Origin: Synanceia verrucosa
Taxonomy: Eukaryota; Chordata; Actinopteri; Perciformes; Synanceiidae
DNA: 64,000 nucleotides
Assembly (NCBI GenBank): GCA_029721515.1
Contig: CM056554.1
Span: forward strand, 27,783,736 to 27,847,735
Direction of reading: 5' to 3'
The notes under the pieces were generated by a model. That model was not told the origin of the DNA, searched no databases, and worked only from the letters and a program-made list of their open reading frames with translations. Positions within the stretch are counted from its first letter, which is position 1, and every line of letters starts with the position of its first letter. The position numbers and the translations under genes were made by a program. Positions 34,023-45,789 of the stretch are shown here, piece by piece.

Positions 34023-34999
34023 ATGACCAATTTGTGCATTTCTACCTGGAATGTGAATGGCCTAGGACATCCAATTAAGAGAAAGAAGGTATTTTCTGTT
34101 CTGAAATCCAAACAGTTTGATATAGTGTTTCTACAGGAGACACACCTCTCTGCTGAGGAATCAGAACAATTATGCAGGGGATGGGTGAGTCTGTTTATTA
34201 TAGTGTAGAATCAAGCCAAAGCTGTGGGGTGCTAACACTCATAACAGAAAGTGACAATTTAAAAGCATTAGTCAAATCAAAGATTCCAGGGGAAGGATCC
34301 TCATTGTACTGGCAGAAATACAAGGTCACATGATTACTTTGACAAATGTTTATGCTCCAGATGGAGATGAAACCACAGTTTTTTGCTGACCTGGAGGCAA
34401 AAATACTACAGGCAGGAGATTATAATGCTATTATCGGGGGAGATTTTAATTTAGTAATAGATGCCATTCTGGATCGTAGTAGTATTGTTCCAACAAGGTT
34501 GCCTAAAGCATTATTATCACTGAGAAGTATGGTGGAGTCTTTGGGGTATATAGAGGTATGGAGAATGTTGAATCCAAAAGGAAGCGATTACACCTTTTTT
34601 TCTGCAACACATTCAACATTGTCCAGGATAGACTTTTTCCTTGTATCTAAAGGCCTCCTACAGTCAGTGGTTTCCTGCTCTATTCGAAGTATCTTAGTTT
34701 CCGACCATGCCTCAGTCAGCTTGGAGGTGTTGCCTTTTTGTGACAGAATCCGATCATTGAGCTGGAGAATTAATTCATCCCTCTTATTAGAATCTGAATT
34801 TAAAGAGGCATTGAGAAATCTAATTAAAATACATATTCAGTTAAATGAACCTACAGCGCCCTCTGCAGGGATTGCCTGGGAGGCGTTAAAGGCAGTATTA
34901 AGAGGCTATATTTTCCAATATGCTTCTTATAAAAAAAGAAGAATGCTGCAAAACAGGTTGCGCTTGAAGATAGATTCAAGAAATTTAAGACCAAATTAA
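34023..34999 (+). pseudogene. L1-type ORF2 endonuclease part (broken)
   Basis: Starts at 34023 MTNLCISTWNVNGLG, then FLQETHLSAEE (catalytic Glu). A stop at 34206 follows. After a damaged stretch the frame returns at 34346 with GGDFNLVIDAILDR, SRIDFFLVSKGL and SVLVSDHASVSLEV-type sequence (ILVSDHASVSLE). These are the apurinic-like endonuclease motifs that nick the target. A linker follows to 34999. Confidence 0.8.
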
Positions 35000-35209
35000 C
35001 AAAATAATTTTAATTCTGAAGATATAAGAGCTCTTACACAACTCAAATATGAATATAATTGCATATTGTCACAGAAAGTGGAATTCTTGCTCTTCAGAAT
35101 GAGACAGAAATATTATAATCAGGCGACAAAGCAGGCAAATTATTGGCTGTTTTAAACAGAAAGAACTGTCATCTATCAAAGCCAAGCCAAAACAGTAGAT
35201 ATTAACAAT

Positions 35210-36353
35210 ATGTTGAGAGACTTCTATGTGAATTTATATACAGCAGACACTCAGTGTAAGGCAAAGGATACGGAAGTGATTGGATCTCCCCAGATTATCC
35301 GAATCACAAAAGACCTGGATCGACCAATAACCAGTGAAGAAATTATTGAGGTGATTAAAGGCCTACCAACTGGAAAGGCCCCGGGACCAGATGGCTTTAC
35401 AGCTGAGTTTTATAAATGTTATGCCCCTGAACTGACACCTCTGTTACTCAGCATGTATAATGAAGCATTTGTTAAGGGGGAATTACCAACTACTTTGTCA
35501 AAAGCTTTGATATCACTGGTTCTTAAAAAGAAGAAGGATCCTTGTTACTGTAAGAACTATCGACCAATCTCCCTGATTCCTTTAGATGCCAAGATCCAAA
35601 GTGCTTGCAAATAGACTGGAGAAGGTAATGACCTCTGTAGTGCACGAAGATCAGGTGGGATTCATGTGGGGACGTAGCTCAGCAGATAACATCAGACGCT
35701 TTATTAATATTATGTGGGCAGTTTCAGATTCCGACTCCTCAATAGCTGCTGTATCACTTGACACTGAAAAGGTGTTTGATAGAGTGGAATGGGGATTTTT
35801 GTTTAAGACTTTGGAAACTTTGGGTTTTGGCGAAATGTTTATAAAATGGATATGTCTGTTGTATAAGAGGCTAGAAGCAGCAGTACAAACTAATGTATAT
35901 ATTTCCTCGTATTTTGAGCTGGGGAGAGGTACGCGTCAGGGATCACCCCTCAGCCCTCTATTGTTCTGTTTGGTGATGGAGCCGGGGGTGAGGTATAACC
36001 CTTCTGCCCACAAATTGATGATGTTCGCGGACGATATTCTGCTTCTGGTATCTGACCCTGCGGTATCAATACCCTCATTACTGAACACAGTTGACACCTT
36101 TTCGAAAATCTCGGGATATAAGGTCAATTGGGATAAATCTGAGGCTCTGCTTTTAACAAAGTATTGTCCATCCACACTCTTTCAAGCTGGCAGTTTTAGA
36201 TGTCCTAGACAGGGGCTAAAATATCTTCGTATCCTTTTCCCCTCTAAATTGGAGGACATAATTAAGGTGACCTTTGACCCCTTGGTACAGGGACTGGATA
36301 TTGACGCAAAACATCATTGCGTCATTGTATCTGTCACTATGGGGGAAAGTTAA
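35210..36353 (+). pseudogene. L1-type ORF2 reverse transcriptase part (one frameshift)
   Basis: The first block (35210-35614) has GLPTGKAPGPDGFTAEFY and NYRPISLIPLDAKI. At about 35590 the frame shifts and continues (35586-36353) with SKVLANRLEKV, DQVGFMWGRSS, VSLDTEKVFDRVEW, GTRQGSPLSPLLF and the catalytic FADD at 36024-36035, then the KISGYKVNWDKSEAL block. In VSLDTEKVFD the usual AFD box reads VFD. Confidence 0.85.
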
Positions 36354-37265
36354 TTTCATTAAAATGAACTGCGTCCCCAGGATTAATTATCTGCTTCACT
36401 CTTTGTCATTAAATATCCCAAACAGTTACTTCAAATGGCTCAACAATATAGTTAAAGAATTCCTGTGGAATGGGAAACGAGCACTTATCAATATGAAAAA
36501 ACTGCAAAGGCCAATCAACAGTGGTGGACTGGGTCTCCCAAATTTAGTATACTACTATTATGCATTTAATCTCAGACACCTGGCACATTGAGCTTTACCT
36601 CCATGGTATGACTTAGAGCAGTGTGTGTCAGCCCCCTCCCTCTCCTTCACTGTCCGTCCACTAAATTATCTAAGCATAAAAGGGCTCACCCAATTATATC
36701 TCACCTTCAGAATATATTGTGAAAGATCTCGGTGATGACAGATGCTGACCCTCTTTTAAACAAAACTGCTGGTATTTGGCTAAATCCCAAGTTAAATATT
36801 AATTAAAAAAAACATTTATCTGGAAGGACTGGGTAGAAAGAGGCATCCTTGTATTAGAAAATTTATATAGGACTAATTTATTTGAAACATTTGAGGAACT
36901 GAAACAAAAATACAATCTACCCAAAACTCAATTCTGGAGATATCTTCAGTTACGTCATGCACTACAGGGGATCTTTGGGACGAGTTTACACCCCCCATAA
37001 TCAGCAGATAAAATAGACAAAATTCTTCAGGTGCTGGGTAAAGGTCATGAAGCAGCTAAATATTATAGGATGCTGATGGAATGTGAGGGGAGATAGGGAT
37101 CTCTGGAACTGGAAGAAACATGGAGAACCTCCCTTTCAGGATTGGATGACTAAGCTAGGCAAAGTAGCTGCATATGAAAGGATGTCATACAGGATGCAAG
37201 ACAGAATGGAAAAGTACTTTCTGAAATGGGGCTTGTACATTGACACCATATCTGTCCCAATGTAA
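36274..37265 (+). pseudogene. L1-type ORF2 C-terminal region (several breaks)
   Basis: Legible pieces are VNFIKMNCVPRINYLL and NNIVKEFLWNGKR..I, then RPINSGGLGLPN with a stop at 36589. After damaged sequence a last part, GDRDLWNWKKHGEPPFQDW and MEKYFLKWGLYI, ends with the stop at 37263. This region in L1-type elements helps RNA binding and priming. Confidence 0.7.
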
Positions 37266-37347
37266 AAATAATAGGATGCTCAGGAATTGTGATATATTAG
37301 GTGATATACATTTACATTGTTAAGGTATTGTTAAGTTGACCCCTCCT

Positions 37348-37372
37348 TGTTATGGGTGGGGGGTTGGGGGGG
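37348..37372 (+). repeat. G-rich tract in the L1 3' UTR
   Basis: Three runs of three to eight G separated by T or TT on the element strand. It could form a G-quadruplex. G-rich polypurine tracts are a known feature of L1 3' UTRs. Confidence 0.7.
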
Positions 37373-37380
37373 AGACAGCA

Positions 37381-38406
37381 GAGAGAAGAAAACAGTGGTG
37401 GTATTCCATAAATGTCCTTCATCCAGAGGGTTCAAAGAGGTAAGAACAACACTACTGTGATGAGAGAAGTATTTCCAAGGTATGCTCTGGAGAATTATCA
37501 AAGGCTCTATTGTCTAACTGCGATGGCGATGAAATAAATATGACTTCTGTTCTTTTAGACAATGCAAATGTTTTGGTTATCCAGTTAGAAGGAAGCAGAA
37601 GGCGTTTGACTCATCCAAGTGTTGGCCTGGTCCCAGATCTGTTGTCCTGTCCATTAATGTGTCTATTTCCTCCTGACCAATCATGGCCTTGAAGGGATTA
37701 AGAATGGGGACACCCACAAAGCTAGTTTACTACCTCCAGCAACAGAACGTCCACGAAAAACAGCAACAGAAATATGGTCCCAAAATGGTGACAAGCATGG
37801 ATGGGATTCTAGTTAGTGTCCTCTTTGAAAGTCTTATTGCCTCAGTCTCAACATCCCTGAATGCTGCTGTCTCAGCTTTTATCTATGATATATAAATTCA
37901 GTGTATCAAGCTACTCAGATCAGAAAATTCCTAAAACTGTTTACCAGTGACTGTGTGCTTGATGAATTGATATTTGTCTTGAAGTCATCCAAAACAGAAA
38001 GGACCCAGGTTACAATCAAACTACATTCATTTTCTGGCCAAGATCCCAAAAAATGACCCAGATCAATGTCCTTTCACATAGTTGAATGAGCTCAAAAATA
38101 TCAAAACATATTTCTCAGTTCCCTGGTTTTTAGCCTTTATTTCTATCAGAGAGAAAAACAAACAAAATGTCATCGGAGGAGCCGAAATAGTCCTGAAACT
38201 AAAACTAACTAGTTGCTATGAAATTAAATATGAAATATGACAGCAGGATATAAGGACTCAACAAATATAAAGACACACAGAGAAAGCTCTGACAGGTTAT
38301 GAGATATGTTATTGTCAATAATTATAGAGCAGCCTGGCTGCTACTCTTTTTATGGTCTGAATAACAGGAGTGATATTTTGTGCATTATGTTTTTCATGAT
38401 CCATTC
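37381..38406. other. Non-coding stretch
   Basis: No gene or recognised repeat. Short open frames (37510-37692, 37683-37895) show no domain. Confidence 0.45.
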
Positions 38407-38417
38407 ACACCAATTCA

Positions 38418-38777
38418 TCCATCCATTCATTATCTACCGCTTATCCTCATAGGGTCGCGGGGGGGCTGGAGCCTATCCCAACTGTCTTAGGGTGAAAGAC
38501 AGGGTACACCTTGGACAAGTCACCACCTCATCGCAGGGCACATAGACACAGACAACCACTCACATTCACACCTACGGTAAATTTAAATTAACCAGTTAAC
38601 CTAATCCCCATGCATGTTTTTGGATGGTGGGAGGAAGCCAGAGTACCCAGAGAGAACCCACACAGACATGAGGAGAACATGCAAACTCCACACAGAAAGA
38701 CCCCGGGCTGGGATTCGAACCTGCTACCTTCTTGCTATGAGGCGACAGTGCTAACCACTACACCACTGTGCCACCCC
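38418..38777 (-). mobile_element. tRNA-derived SINE with GGATGG tail, copy 2, intact
   Basis: Flanked by an exact 11-bp direct repeat ACACCAATTCA at 38407-38417 and 38778-38788, the mark of target-primed retrotransposition. On the minus strand the head has an A box TGGTGTAGTGG (38755-38765) and a perfect B box GGTTCGAATCC (38711-38721), the internal RNA polymerase III promoter. The 3' end is a GGATGG repeat, like the tail of RTE/Rex3-type LINEs, suggesting such a LINE mobilises it (inference). Confidence 0.88.
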
Positions 38778-38788
38778 ACACCAATTCA

Positions 38789-39539
38789 ATATAATATAAA
38801 TCCAAACACCAAAGACTGAAAATGAAAGTGAGTGAAAGTCCACTTATGGTCTTATTTGGTGGAGTTTCCTCTGATGAATGGAAGTATCGGCATCAGTGAT
38901 GTGACATCATGTATCAGAACCAGTTCATGCTCGACTGTAATTAATGCATGTGTGATGTGAACTGTTCATTGTCTTGGTGTCAGCTGTGTAATACAGCCTT
39001 CTGCATCAAGCTGAATTCTATGTCAGCATCCTACCGTTTATGAAATATTTAAAGCACAGTGGTGAGTCTGTGTCACAGTGCCTCTGGTGCATGAGGAAGA
39101 GGTCGTGGTGGTCCAGCAAGAGGCGGAGCTGTCAGCATGGACAGCCAGGAAAACAGCCTGACACCTCGTCTTCAGAACAAAAGCAGCTTCAGTGATGCAA
39201 CTGTGGGAAATCTACCACCTAACCTGGAGAATTCACACAAAGGCTGCATCTCATTCAGCACTTTTAATGTTTCTGTCCTGTGAATGTGTTTTCATTTCAA
39301 TATTTCAATAATTTTTCATAGATTCACGGGACATTTGTTGCATTATTACCCATTAATCAAAGCATACAGCCGGTATTTACAACAACAATCATTACTCATG
39401 GCTATAACATACAGTAGATCACATAGCTCTACATGTTACATTTTAGTTGGTATTTTGAAAATGCAGACTAAGTTACACAGTGGGCTGTTTGCTAGCAGCT
39501 AATAATCAATCAATCAATCAAAACGAAAGTCTTAATTAT
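38789..39539. other. Non-coding spacer
   Basis: No gene seen. A short AATC tandem run lies at about 39503-39521, just before the next element. Confidence 0.5.
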
Positions 39540-41713
39540 TAGGGCCCGAGCGGACTGTGAAACAGGTCCGCAAGGGACCTATTGAAACTATAGTGTTTAT
39601 TATTATTATTATTATTATTATTCCTGAACATCTGTTTTCCCAATTTTCGCCCCTTTCCCACAGTTAAAAAGTTGTATTAATTTGTACATTCCTGCGGCCC
39701 GCCCCGAAATTCGATATTTTGGGGTAATCGCACACGGCGCTTGCGAAATGGCTGAGTAGTGCCCCCTACAAAGTCAAAAAAATCCCATAGGGAAATTCGC
39801 CAACTTTGGCGTACCTCAACGAAAATCGGTACGCATGTTAAGCATACCCAGACAAACAAAATTGTCTCTTGGCAGGACGTTGAAATTCCAACAGGAAGTC
39901 GGCCATTTTGAATTTAGAATTTTCTGATGAAAACGAACTCGTCCTAGGGATTTCGTCCGATCAACTTGAAAAATGGTACAGATCATCTTCAGACCTAGCT
40001 GAGCAAAAGTTGTGCTCTGCGCGTAATTAGGTCAAAGGGCGTGGCTGCTAGGGTTCGCTAAACTTTGGCGAATTCGCCGTCTAAATTCGAACAGCTCTCA
40101 CATTGACATAGTGGATCCTAGCAACTTCAAATTTTCTGAGCATGACGGGGACGTGGCCCTGAACGTTCCGATGTATTCATATCAAGCCTTACTTGTAGCG
40201 CCCCCCGGTGGTAACAGGAAGTGACCCGTTCTTACTTTTTACTTTTACCGATTTCACATAATTTACTCCATCAACTTCATTACACTTCTAAAACATAAAG
40301 AACAACTCAGTGAAGCTACAGTCCGAACGCTGTGAGGCTACGACTAATGGCGTCCATGTGGCGGCGTGGCAAATTTTGACAATTTTTCGAGAAAATACGT
40401 TTGGCTTTTTGATGGCTTAAATAAAGTCGTATCATCATGAAAATTGAGACACAGGTCAAGGCTGGAGTCCTCTAACATCTGATGTGGTCCCCGCCGAGGG
40501 GCGTGGCCAAATGCCTCCACAGCATCACCCTTTACGTTTACATGTTCTAATACAACATAGTTGACCCCATCGACTTCATTCCACTTCTAAAACATCCACA
40601 ACACATTGGTGAAGCTTCATTACGAACACCGTGAAGCTACGATAAACGGCGTCCGTATGGCGGTGCCGCGTCTTCCGATTTTTCGCCAAGAAAATACGTT
40701 TGGCTTTTTCATGGCTTTAAAAAAGTTGTATCATCATGAAATTTGATACACAGGTCAAGGGTGACGACCTTTAACATCTGATGGGGGCCACATCTGTTAG
40801 CGGTCAAAATGGCTCCATAGCGCCCCCTTGAAACTTTCAAAAACCCCTCCCCATAGGGGTTTTTATGGAGTTGGAACATGAAAATCGGGACACGTGCAAC
40901 TAGACCAGACGCACAAAAAAGTCTCTTGCACCAATTGTCTTCTCCAAACAGGAAGTCGGCCATTTTGAATTTTGGAATTTTTGATGAAAATGAACTCGTC
41001 CAAGGGATTTCGTCCAATCAACTTGAAATTTGGTACACTTCATCTCCAGACCTAGCTGAGCAAAAGTTGTGCTCTGCACGTATTTAGGTCAAAGGGCGTG
41101 GCCTCTAGGGCTCGAGAAACTTTGGCGAATTCGCCGTCTAAATTCAAACGAGTCTCACGTTCACATACTCTATCCGAGAAGCCTCAAATTTTCTGAGCAT
41201 GACGGGCACTCAGCCATGAATGTGCTAATATATTAATGTCATGCCTTACTCATGGCGCCCCCCAGTGGTAATAGCAAGTCACCAGTTTTTTGGCATTTTG
41301 ATGGCTTTAATAAACTCGTATCATCATGAAAGTTGATATGCAGGTCAAGGGTGTTGACCTCTAACATCTGATGTGGTCCACACCAATGGGCGGGGCAAAA
41401 TGGCCCCATAGCGCCCCCTTGAAATTTTCAAAAACCCCTCCTCATAGGGGTTTTTATAAAGTTGGAACACGAAAATCAGTACACACGTGTAACTTGACCA
41501 GACGCACAAAAAAGTCTCTTGCACCAACTGTCTATTCCAAACAGGAAGTCGGCCATTTTGTTTCAACTCTTCATTTTGGCGTGATTTCCACATTGAACCA
41601 TCGAATGGCTGTAACTCCTTTGTGTATTGTCCGAATCGCTTGACGTTTTTTGCCCCATGCTGGCACCGCCGTCCCCATCTGATGCCCGACTGCGTCATAC
41701 CGCGAGGGCCCTA
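39540..41713. mobile_element. Non-autonomous element with GGGCCC termini and internal duplications
   Basis: The ends are TA-GGGCCCGAGCGG on the left and CCGCGAGGGCCC-TA on the right, i.e. short inverted termini flanked by TA. No coding frame survives. The body is built from duplicated modules. A block with aacaggaagtcggccatttt and gacctagctgagcaaaagtt occurs at about 39886-40150 and about 40945-41215. A block with ggctttttgatggctt and catcatgaaa...caggtcaagg occurs at about 40400, 40700 and 41300. An ATT run lies at 39600-39632. Superfamily not identified. Confidence 0.65.
40839..40864. repeat. Hairpin AAAACCCC...GGGGTTTT
   Basis: AAAACCCCTC and its partner around CCATAGGGGTTTTT form a strong stem. 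The same hairpin recurs at about 41432-41456, so it is part of the duplicated module of the GGGCCC-ended element. Confidence 0.8.
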
Positions 41714-41869
41714 CATAACCGCTTGTGGTTTTCTAGTTGTCATTGTATTCAGTGAGTACAACACAATTAGGAGTGCTGCTTCAATTCTGTGCTTTGCAGT
41801 TTACAAGCTAAAAAACAATAAAACACAAAGTCCAAAATAGTTAAGATCAAATGAAAAAAATATGTTGTG

Positions 41870-43175
41870 ATATTTTCAATTATTACAGTGAAGATTCACA
41901 GCTATTGCACAGAAAAAGGTACTGCACAGTTATCATAGTCAAAGAAGAGTTCAAGATTATTGCACATATATAGCTATTGCACATGTTGTATTGCTTTACA
42001 GTTGTGAGTTATGATGTGATTATTGTGTAGTGTGTTTAACAAAAGTCTGTTAGTCCAGGTTTAGTGAGATCGGGAGCTCCTGTCAGAGGGCAGCAGGTTG
42101 AACAGGTGGTGACCAGGTGAGAAGAGTCCTGGATGATGTTTGTATCTGTGCTGAGGTAGACAGAGCTGCTGATGTCTTCAGGTAGAACAGAGAGCAGAGC
42201 TCTGCTGTCTACTGCTGTTCACCAGAATACCTCACTGTGATGCAGTACTACTGCCTCACTGTAATGCAGTACTACTACCTCACTGAGACGAAGTACTACT
42301 ACCTCACTGCAATGCAGTACTACTACCTCACTGAGATGCAGTACTACTACCTCACTGAGATGCAGTACTACTACCTCACTGTAATCCAGTACCACTACCT
42401 CACTGTGATGCAGTACTACTACCTCACTGAGACGGAGTACTACTCCCTCACTGTGATGCAGAACTACTACCTCACTGTGACGCAGTACTACTGCCTCACT
42501 GTAATCCAGTACCACTACCTCACTGAGATGAAGTACTACTCCCTCACTGTGATGCAGAACGACTACCTCATTGTGACGAAGTACTACTACCTCACTGCGA
42601 TGCAGAACTACTACCTCACTGTGACGCAGTACTGCTGCCTCACTGTAATGCAGTACTACTACCTCACTGTGATGCAGTACTACTACCTCACTGAGATGCA
42701 GTACTACTACCTCGCTGAGATGCAGTACTACTGCCTCACTGTAATCCAGTACCACTACCTCACTGTGATGCAGTACTACTACCTCACTGAAACGGAGTAC
42801 TACTCCCTCACTGTGATGCAGAACTACTACCTCACTGTGACACAGTACTACTGCCTCACTGTAATCCAGTACCACTACCTCACTGAGATGAAGTACTACT
42901 CCCTCACTGTGATGCAGTACTACTACCTCACTGAGATGCAGTTGCAGGAAGCTCTCCATGGTGGCTCTGTAGAAAGTCTCCAGCAGCTTCTTCTCCAGGT
43001 TGTTCCTCCTGAGCTCCTCCCAGAAAGTTAACTCTGCTGGACCTTCTTCACCACCGTGGTGTTCACAGTCCAGGAGAGGTTGTTGGTGATGTGGACCCCC
43101 AGAAACCTGAAGAAATGGACCCTCTCAATACGTACATTCCCCACTGATGAACAGTGAGAAGCAGTCCGTGCTGTG
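41870..43175 (-). mobile_element. Rex1-like LINE remnant split by a minisatellite
   Basis: On the minus strand the right part (43150-42945) reads FRFLGVHITNNLSWTVNT, then TFYRATMESFLQ, the reverse transcriptase C-terminal region of Rex1/CR1-type elements. The left part (42140-42070) reads GHHLFNLLPSDRS, the expected C-terminal end, followed by a 3' UTR with ttgcacatatata words to about 41870. The 24-bp array at 42229-42944 sits between the two halves. Confidence 0.75.
42229..42944. repeat. 24-bp minisatellite, about 30 copies, in frame
   Basis: The unit is 24 bp around ACTGTGATGCAGTACTACTA plus CCTC, with variants GAGATG, GTAATC and GAGACG. It has a longer pattern in which groups of units recur (for example 42360-42560 resembles 42730-42920). 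Both strands stay open as 8-residue repeats (MQYYYLTE on plus, HSEVVVLH on minus). It grew inside the coding end of the LINE remnant, just after the codons for MESFLQ. No sign that it is translated. Confidence 0.92.
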
Positions 43176-43680
43176 TTTTTGGATATGAATGTGATAATAA
43201 GGAAGAAGTAACTTCAAGAGCAAAAATACCAAATTTTGTTTTCCTCATTACACCTCATTTGTCAACCTGATGAGACTCTTTGTCATATATGTTGCATTTT
43301 TATCCACAAAGTTGAATGATCAAGAATCAAGAATCTTTTTTTTTGCCATTTGTACACTAACTTGCTTGGAGACATAGGAATTATTAGTGGCTCATATGAA
43401 TGCACCACTATTTCATGGCTGTGGCTCAAAAGGATCTGTGTGGTGTCAGAGTGCGTTCACATCCATCGTATTTGGTCCAACATGACCTGGACCAATAATT
43501 CTACTTGGTGTGGACGCAGAACCCAGGTGGTCTTGCACTGCTGTCCATTAAACTATCAAGCCACAAAATGAGTACGATATATAATAGATTTGCATCATCA
43601 ACACATTCTGTCACAGTGTAGGAAAGGATATATATGAGCTATATGAGCAGTAATTACACTTCATTTCCACCACAAATTTT
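43176..43680. other. Spacer with a short LINE tail
   Basis: No gene. At about 43320-43360 the words atcaagaatcaagaatcttt and gccatttgtacac look like a LINE 3' end. Otherwise unremarkable. Confidence 0.45.
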
Positions 43681-44399
43681 TGTAGCATAAATACTCTAGA
43701 GCAGATTTAATAGTCAATCATTAATTAATATCAAATTATGTATTTATAAACAATAACTCTTAAGTTATTAATCATAAACCATGAGTTGTCATAAAAGGTG
43801 AAGGAAAGCGATGACACTCACCTTCAGGTATAATTCACTATTACTTTTAGCGGTAGAAATTATCAGAGTGCCACCCAGTTTTGTTAAAACAGGGAAAACT
43901 TGTGAGTTTGACATTAATTAATAGAGTCTCTTAATCTCAGGGTGCTACGGAGTTCTTGGACCTCGTGTACAGGATTCAATTTGCTTTATATACACACACA
44001 TATCAAATAACCAAGTTCTTTATAAAATCAGATGCTTATTTGACAAACTACATGACCAGACTACTAGCAGAAAATAATTAATAATAAATGATTCATTTGA
44101 CAATGGCTGGGTGAATACATGGCATTGACTCATTGTGACCACAATGGAATTAATGATTAACACAAGGAGAGTTTGATAGATGACTAAATGATTAATTAAT
44201 TAAAATGTGACCAGTTAGATTCAGTGATGGTTATCTATTAACCAAATTAAGAGTTAGGCTGTTGTTAATTAAATTTGGTTTAGGTTTGGTGCACCGTTCA
44301 GCAGTTGAGAGTTTGAGAGGCATCAGAGAAGGCAGTGGAGTAGTTTAATATTCTGAACATAAGTTGTGTTATTTTATTATTCAGTATTATTCAGTTTTC

Positions 44400-44988
44400 T
44401 GTGAGGGCTCCATGCTGATATATCGGTGCAACCAACAGGAATCTTTACTGAGACAGGCAGGAAAAACAGACAGGAGAGAGTCTCTGGAGACGGGCAGGAG
44501 CTCTAGGGACAAGAGACAGGCTCTGGAGAGGAGAGACTAGCTCTGGAGACGAGGGACCAACTCTGGAGATGAGGGACAGGCTTTGGAGACGAGAGACTGG
44601 CTCTGGAGACAAGGGACTGGCTCTAGAGATGAGGGACTGGCTCTAGAGATGAGGGACTGGGTCTAGAGATGAGGGACAGGCTCTGGAGATGAGGGACAAG
44701 AGCGGGAGACGAGGGTAAGGCTCTGGAGATGAGGGACAGGCAAACGCTAGAGACAAGGAACAGATGTTGACACGATGATCTTGCGACAAACAACAAGTGA
44801 CAATAGTATTTATACATGAGGAAGGGGAACACAGGTGGAGACAATTAGAGACGCGGGAAGACACAGGAGGCAGGGGTCAAGAGATCTGCAATGAGAGGGA
44901 GACAAGGTTACCTTCAAAATAAAACAGGAAGAGACAGGACAACATGCAGGCACAAGACTAAAATGGTAAACTTAACAGAAACATGACA
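44400..44988 (-). mobile_element. 3' LTR of the Gypsy element
   Basis: On the minus strand it begins TGTCATGTTTCTG and ends GAGCCCTCACA (TG...CA). A TATA box (TATAAATA) lies at about 44808-44816 and a cagtaaag signal near 44446. Its termini match those of the solo LTR at 17379-18791. Confidence 0.8.
44460..44760. repeat. 20-bp minisatellite inside the Gypsy LTR
   Basis: About 14-15 units of GGCTCTGGAGATGAGGGACA with many substitutions, lying between the TATA box and the LTR 3' end, so it would lengthen the transcript leader. Confidence 0.85.
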
Positions 44989-45059
44989 TAACCCCCCCCG
45001 TCTAGGACCGGCAACCCGACGGTCCAGGGATCTCCCTATGCTCCCTATGGAAGTCTGTT

Positions 45060-45787
45060 ATAAGTGACTTATCTGCAATGTAGCTGGGGGAATCCACATC
45101 CATTCCCCAGGTCCTTAACCCTCCCAGTCCGCCAGATACTGTCTGCCCCAGCCTCCTCTGCGCATGGCCAGGAGTTTCCAGACAGTGTCAACCGGATCAC
45201 CATTGATCATCCGAGGCAGAGGAAGGTGGGATGCACACGGAGGGACCGGGATAGGCAAAGGCATACAGCCGCAGGTTTGACCACTTTGGTCACCGGAAAC
45301 GGGCACATGAAACGGGGAGCTAGTTTCCTGAAAGAAACGTTGAGAGGAAAGTCAGCCATCCCTTTTGCCCCACCCGGTACTGTGGAGCTGGCCTCTGGTG
45401 CCGATCTGCTGTCATCTTCATGCGCTCCTGACTCCGTAGCAGTATTTTGTGTGCCACACCTTGTGGCAGCATCTGACTTGGGCATATGCAGGCGGGACCA
45501 CCACCTCCTTCTCGTTGACTGCGAAGGTGGGGGGCTGGTAGCCATACACACACTGAAAGGGAGATATGCTGGTAGACAAGGTGGGGAGAGTATTGTGCGC
45601 ATACTCTACCTATGACAGCATGCTGCTCCAGGAGGCCAGATTCTGGGAGACCAAACAGCAGAGGCAAGTTTCGAGCTCCTAGTTCAATCACTCGGGCTGT
45701 CCATTCGCCTCCAGGTGGTACCCAGATGTCAGGCTGACTTGAGCCCCGATCAGCTTGCAGAACTCCTTCCAAAACATGAGATGAACT
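45060..45787 (-). pseudogene. Gypsy integrase C-terminus and chromodomain
   Basis: Starting at the junction, FWKEFCKLIGAQVSLTSGYH continues the integrase core after the Z copy 2 insertion. GQPE with a stop follows, then RCQERMK..ADRH-like sequence (SQERMKMTADRHQRPAP), LAPRFM.PFPVTKVV and SRSLRVHPTF. The chromodomain is seen as INGDPVDTVWKLL and GRQYLADWEG, with LITDF-type end sequence near 45065. Chromodomains direct integration toward particular chromatin. Several frameshifts. Confidence 0.8.
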
Positions 45788-45789
45788 GG

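Larger units (their letters stand above)
32640..37380 (+). mobile_element. L1-type LINE, two ORFs, decayed
   Basis: The order is 5' UTR (starts after the A-run at about 32625), ORF1 (32774-33577), a 445-bp spacer, ORF2 (34023 to about 37265) and a 3' UTR with a G-rich tract at 37348-37372. ORF1 with coiled coil plus RNA-binding part, and ORF2 with endonuclease, FADD reverse transcriptase and a long C-terminal region, are the plan of L1/Tx1-type elements. Both ORFs carry stops and frameshifts. A poly-A tail and target duplication were not located. Confidence 0.82.

Noticed and set aside
42219..43031. Long repeat proteins on both strands (HSEVVVLH and MQYYYLTE)
   Set aside because: They are readings of a 24-bp minisatellite inside a dead LINE. 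Length divisible by three explains the open frames.
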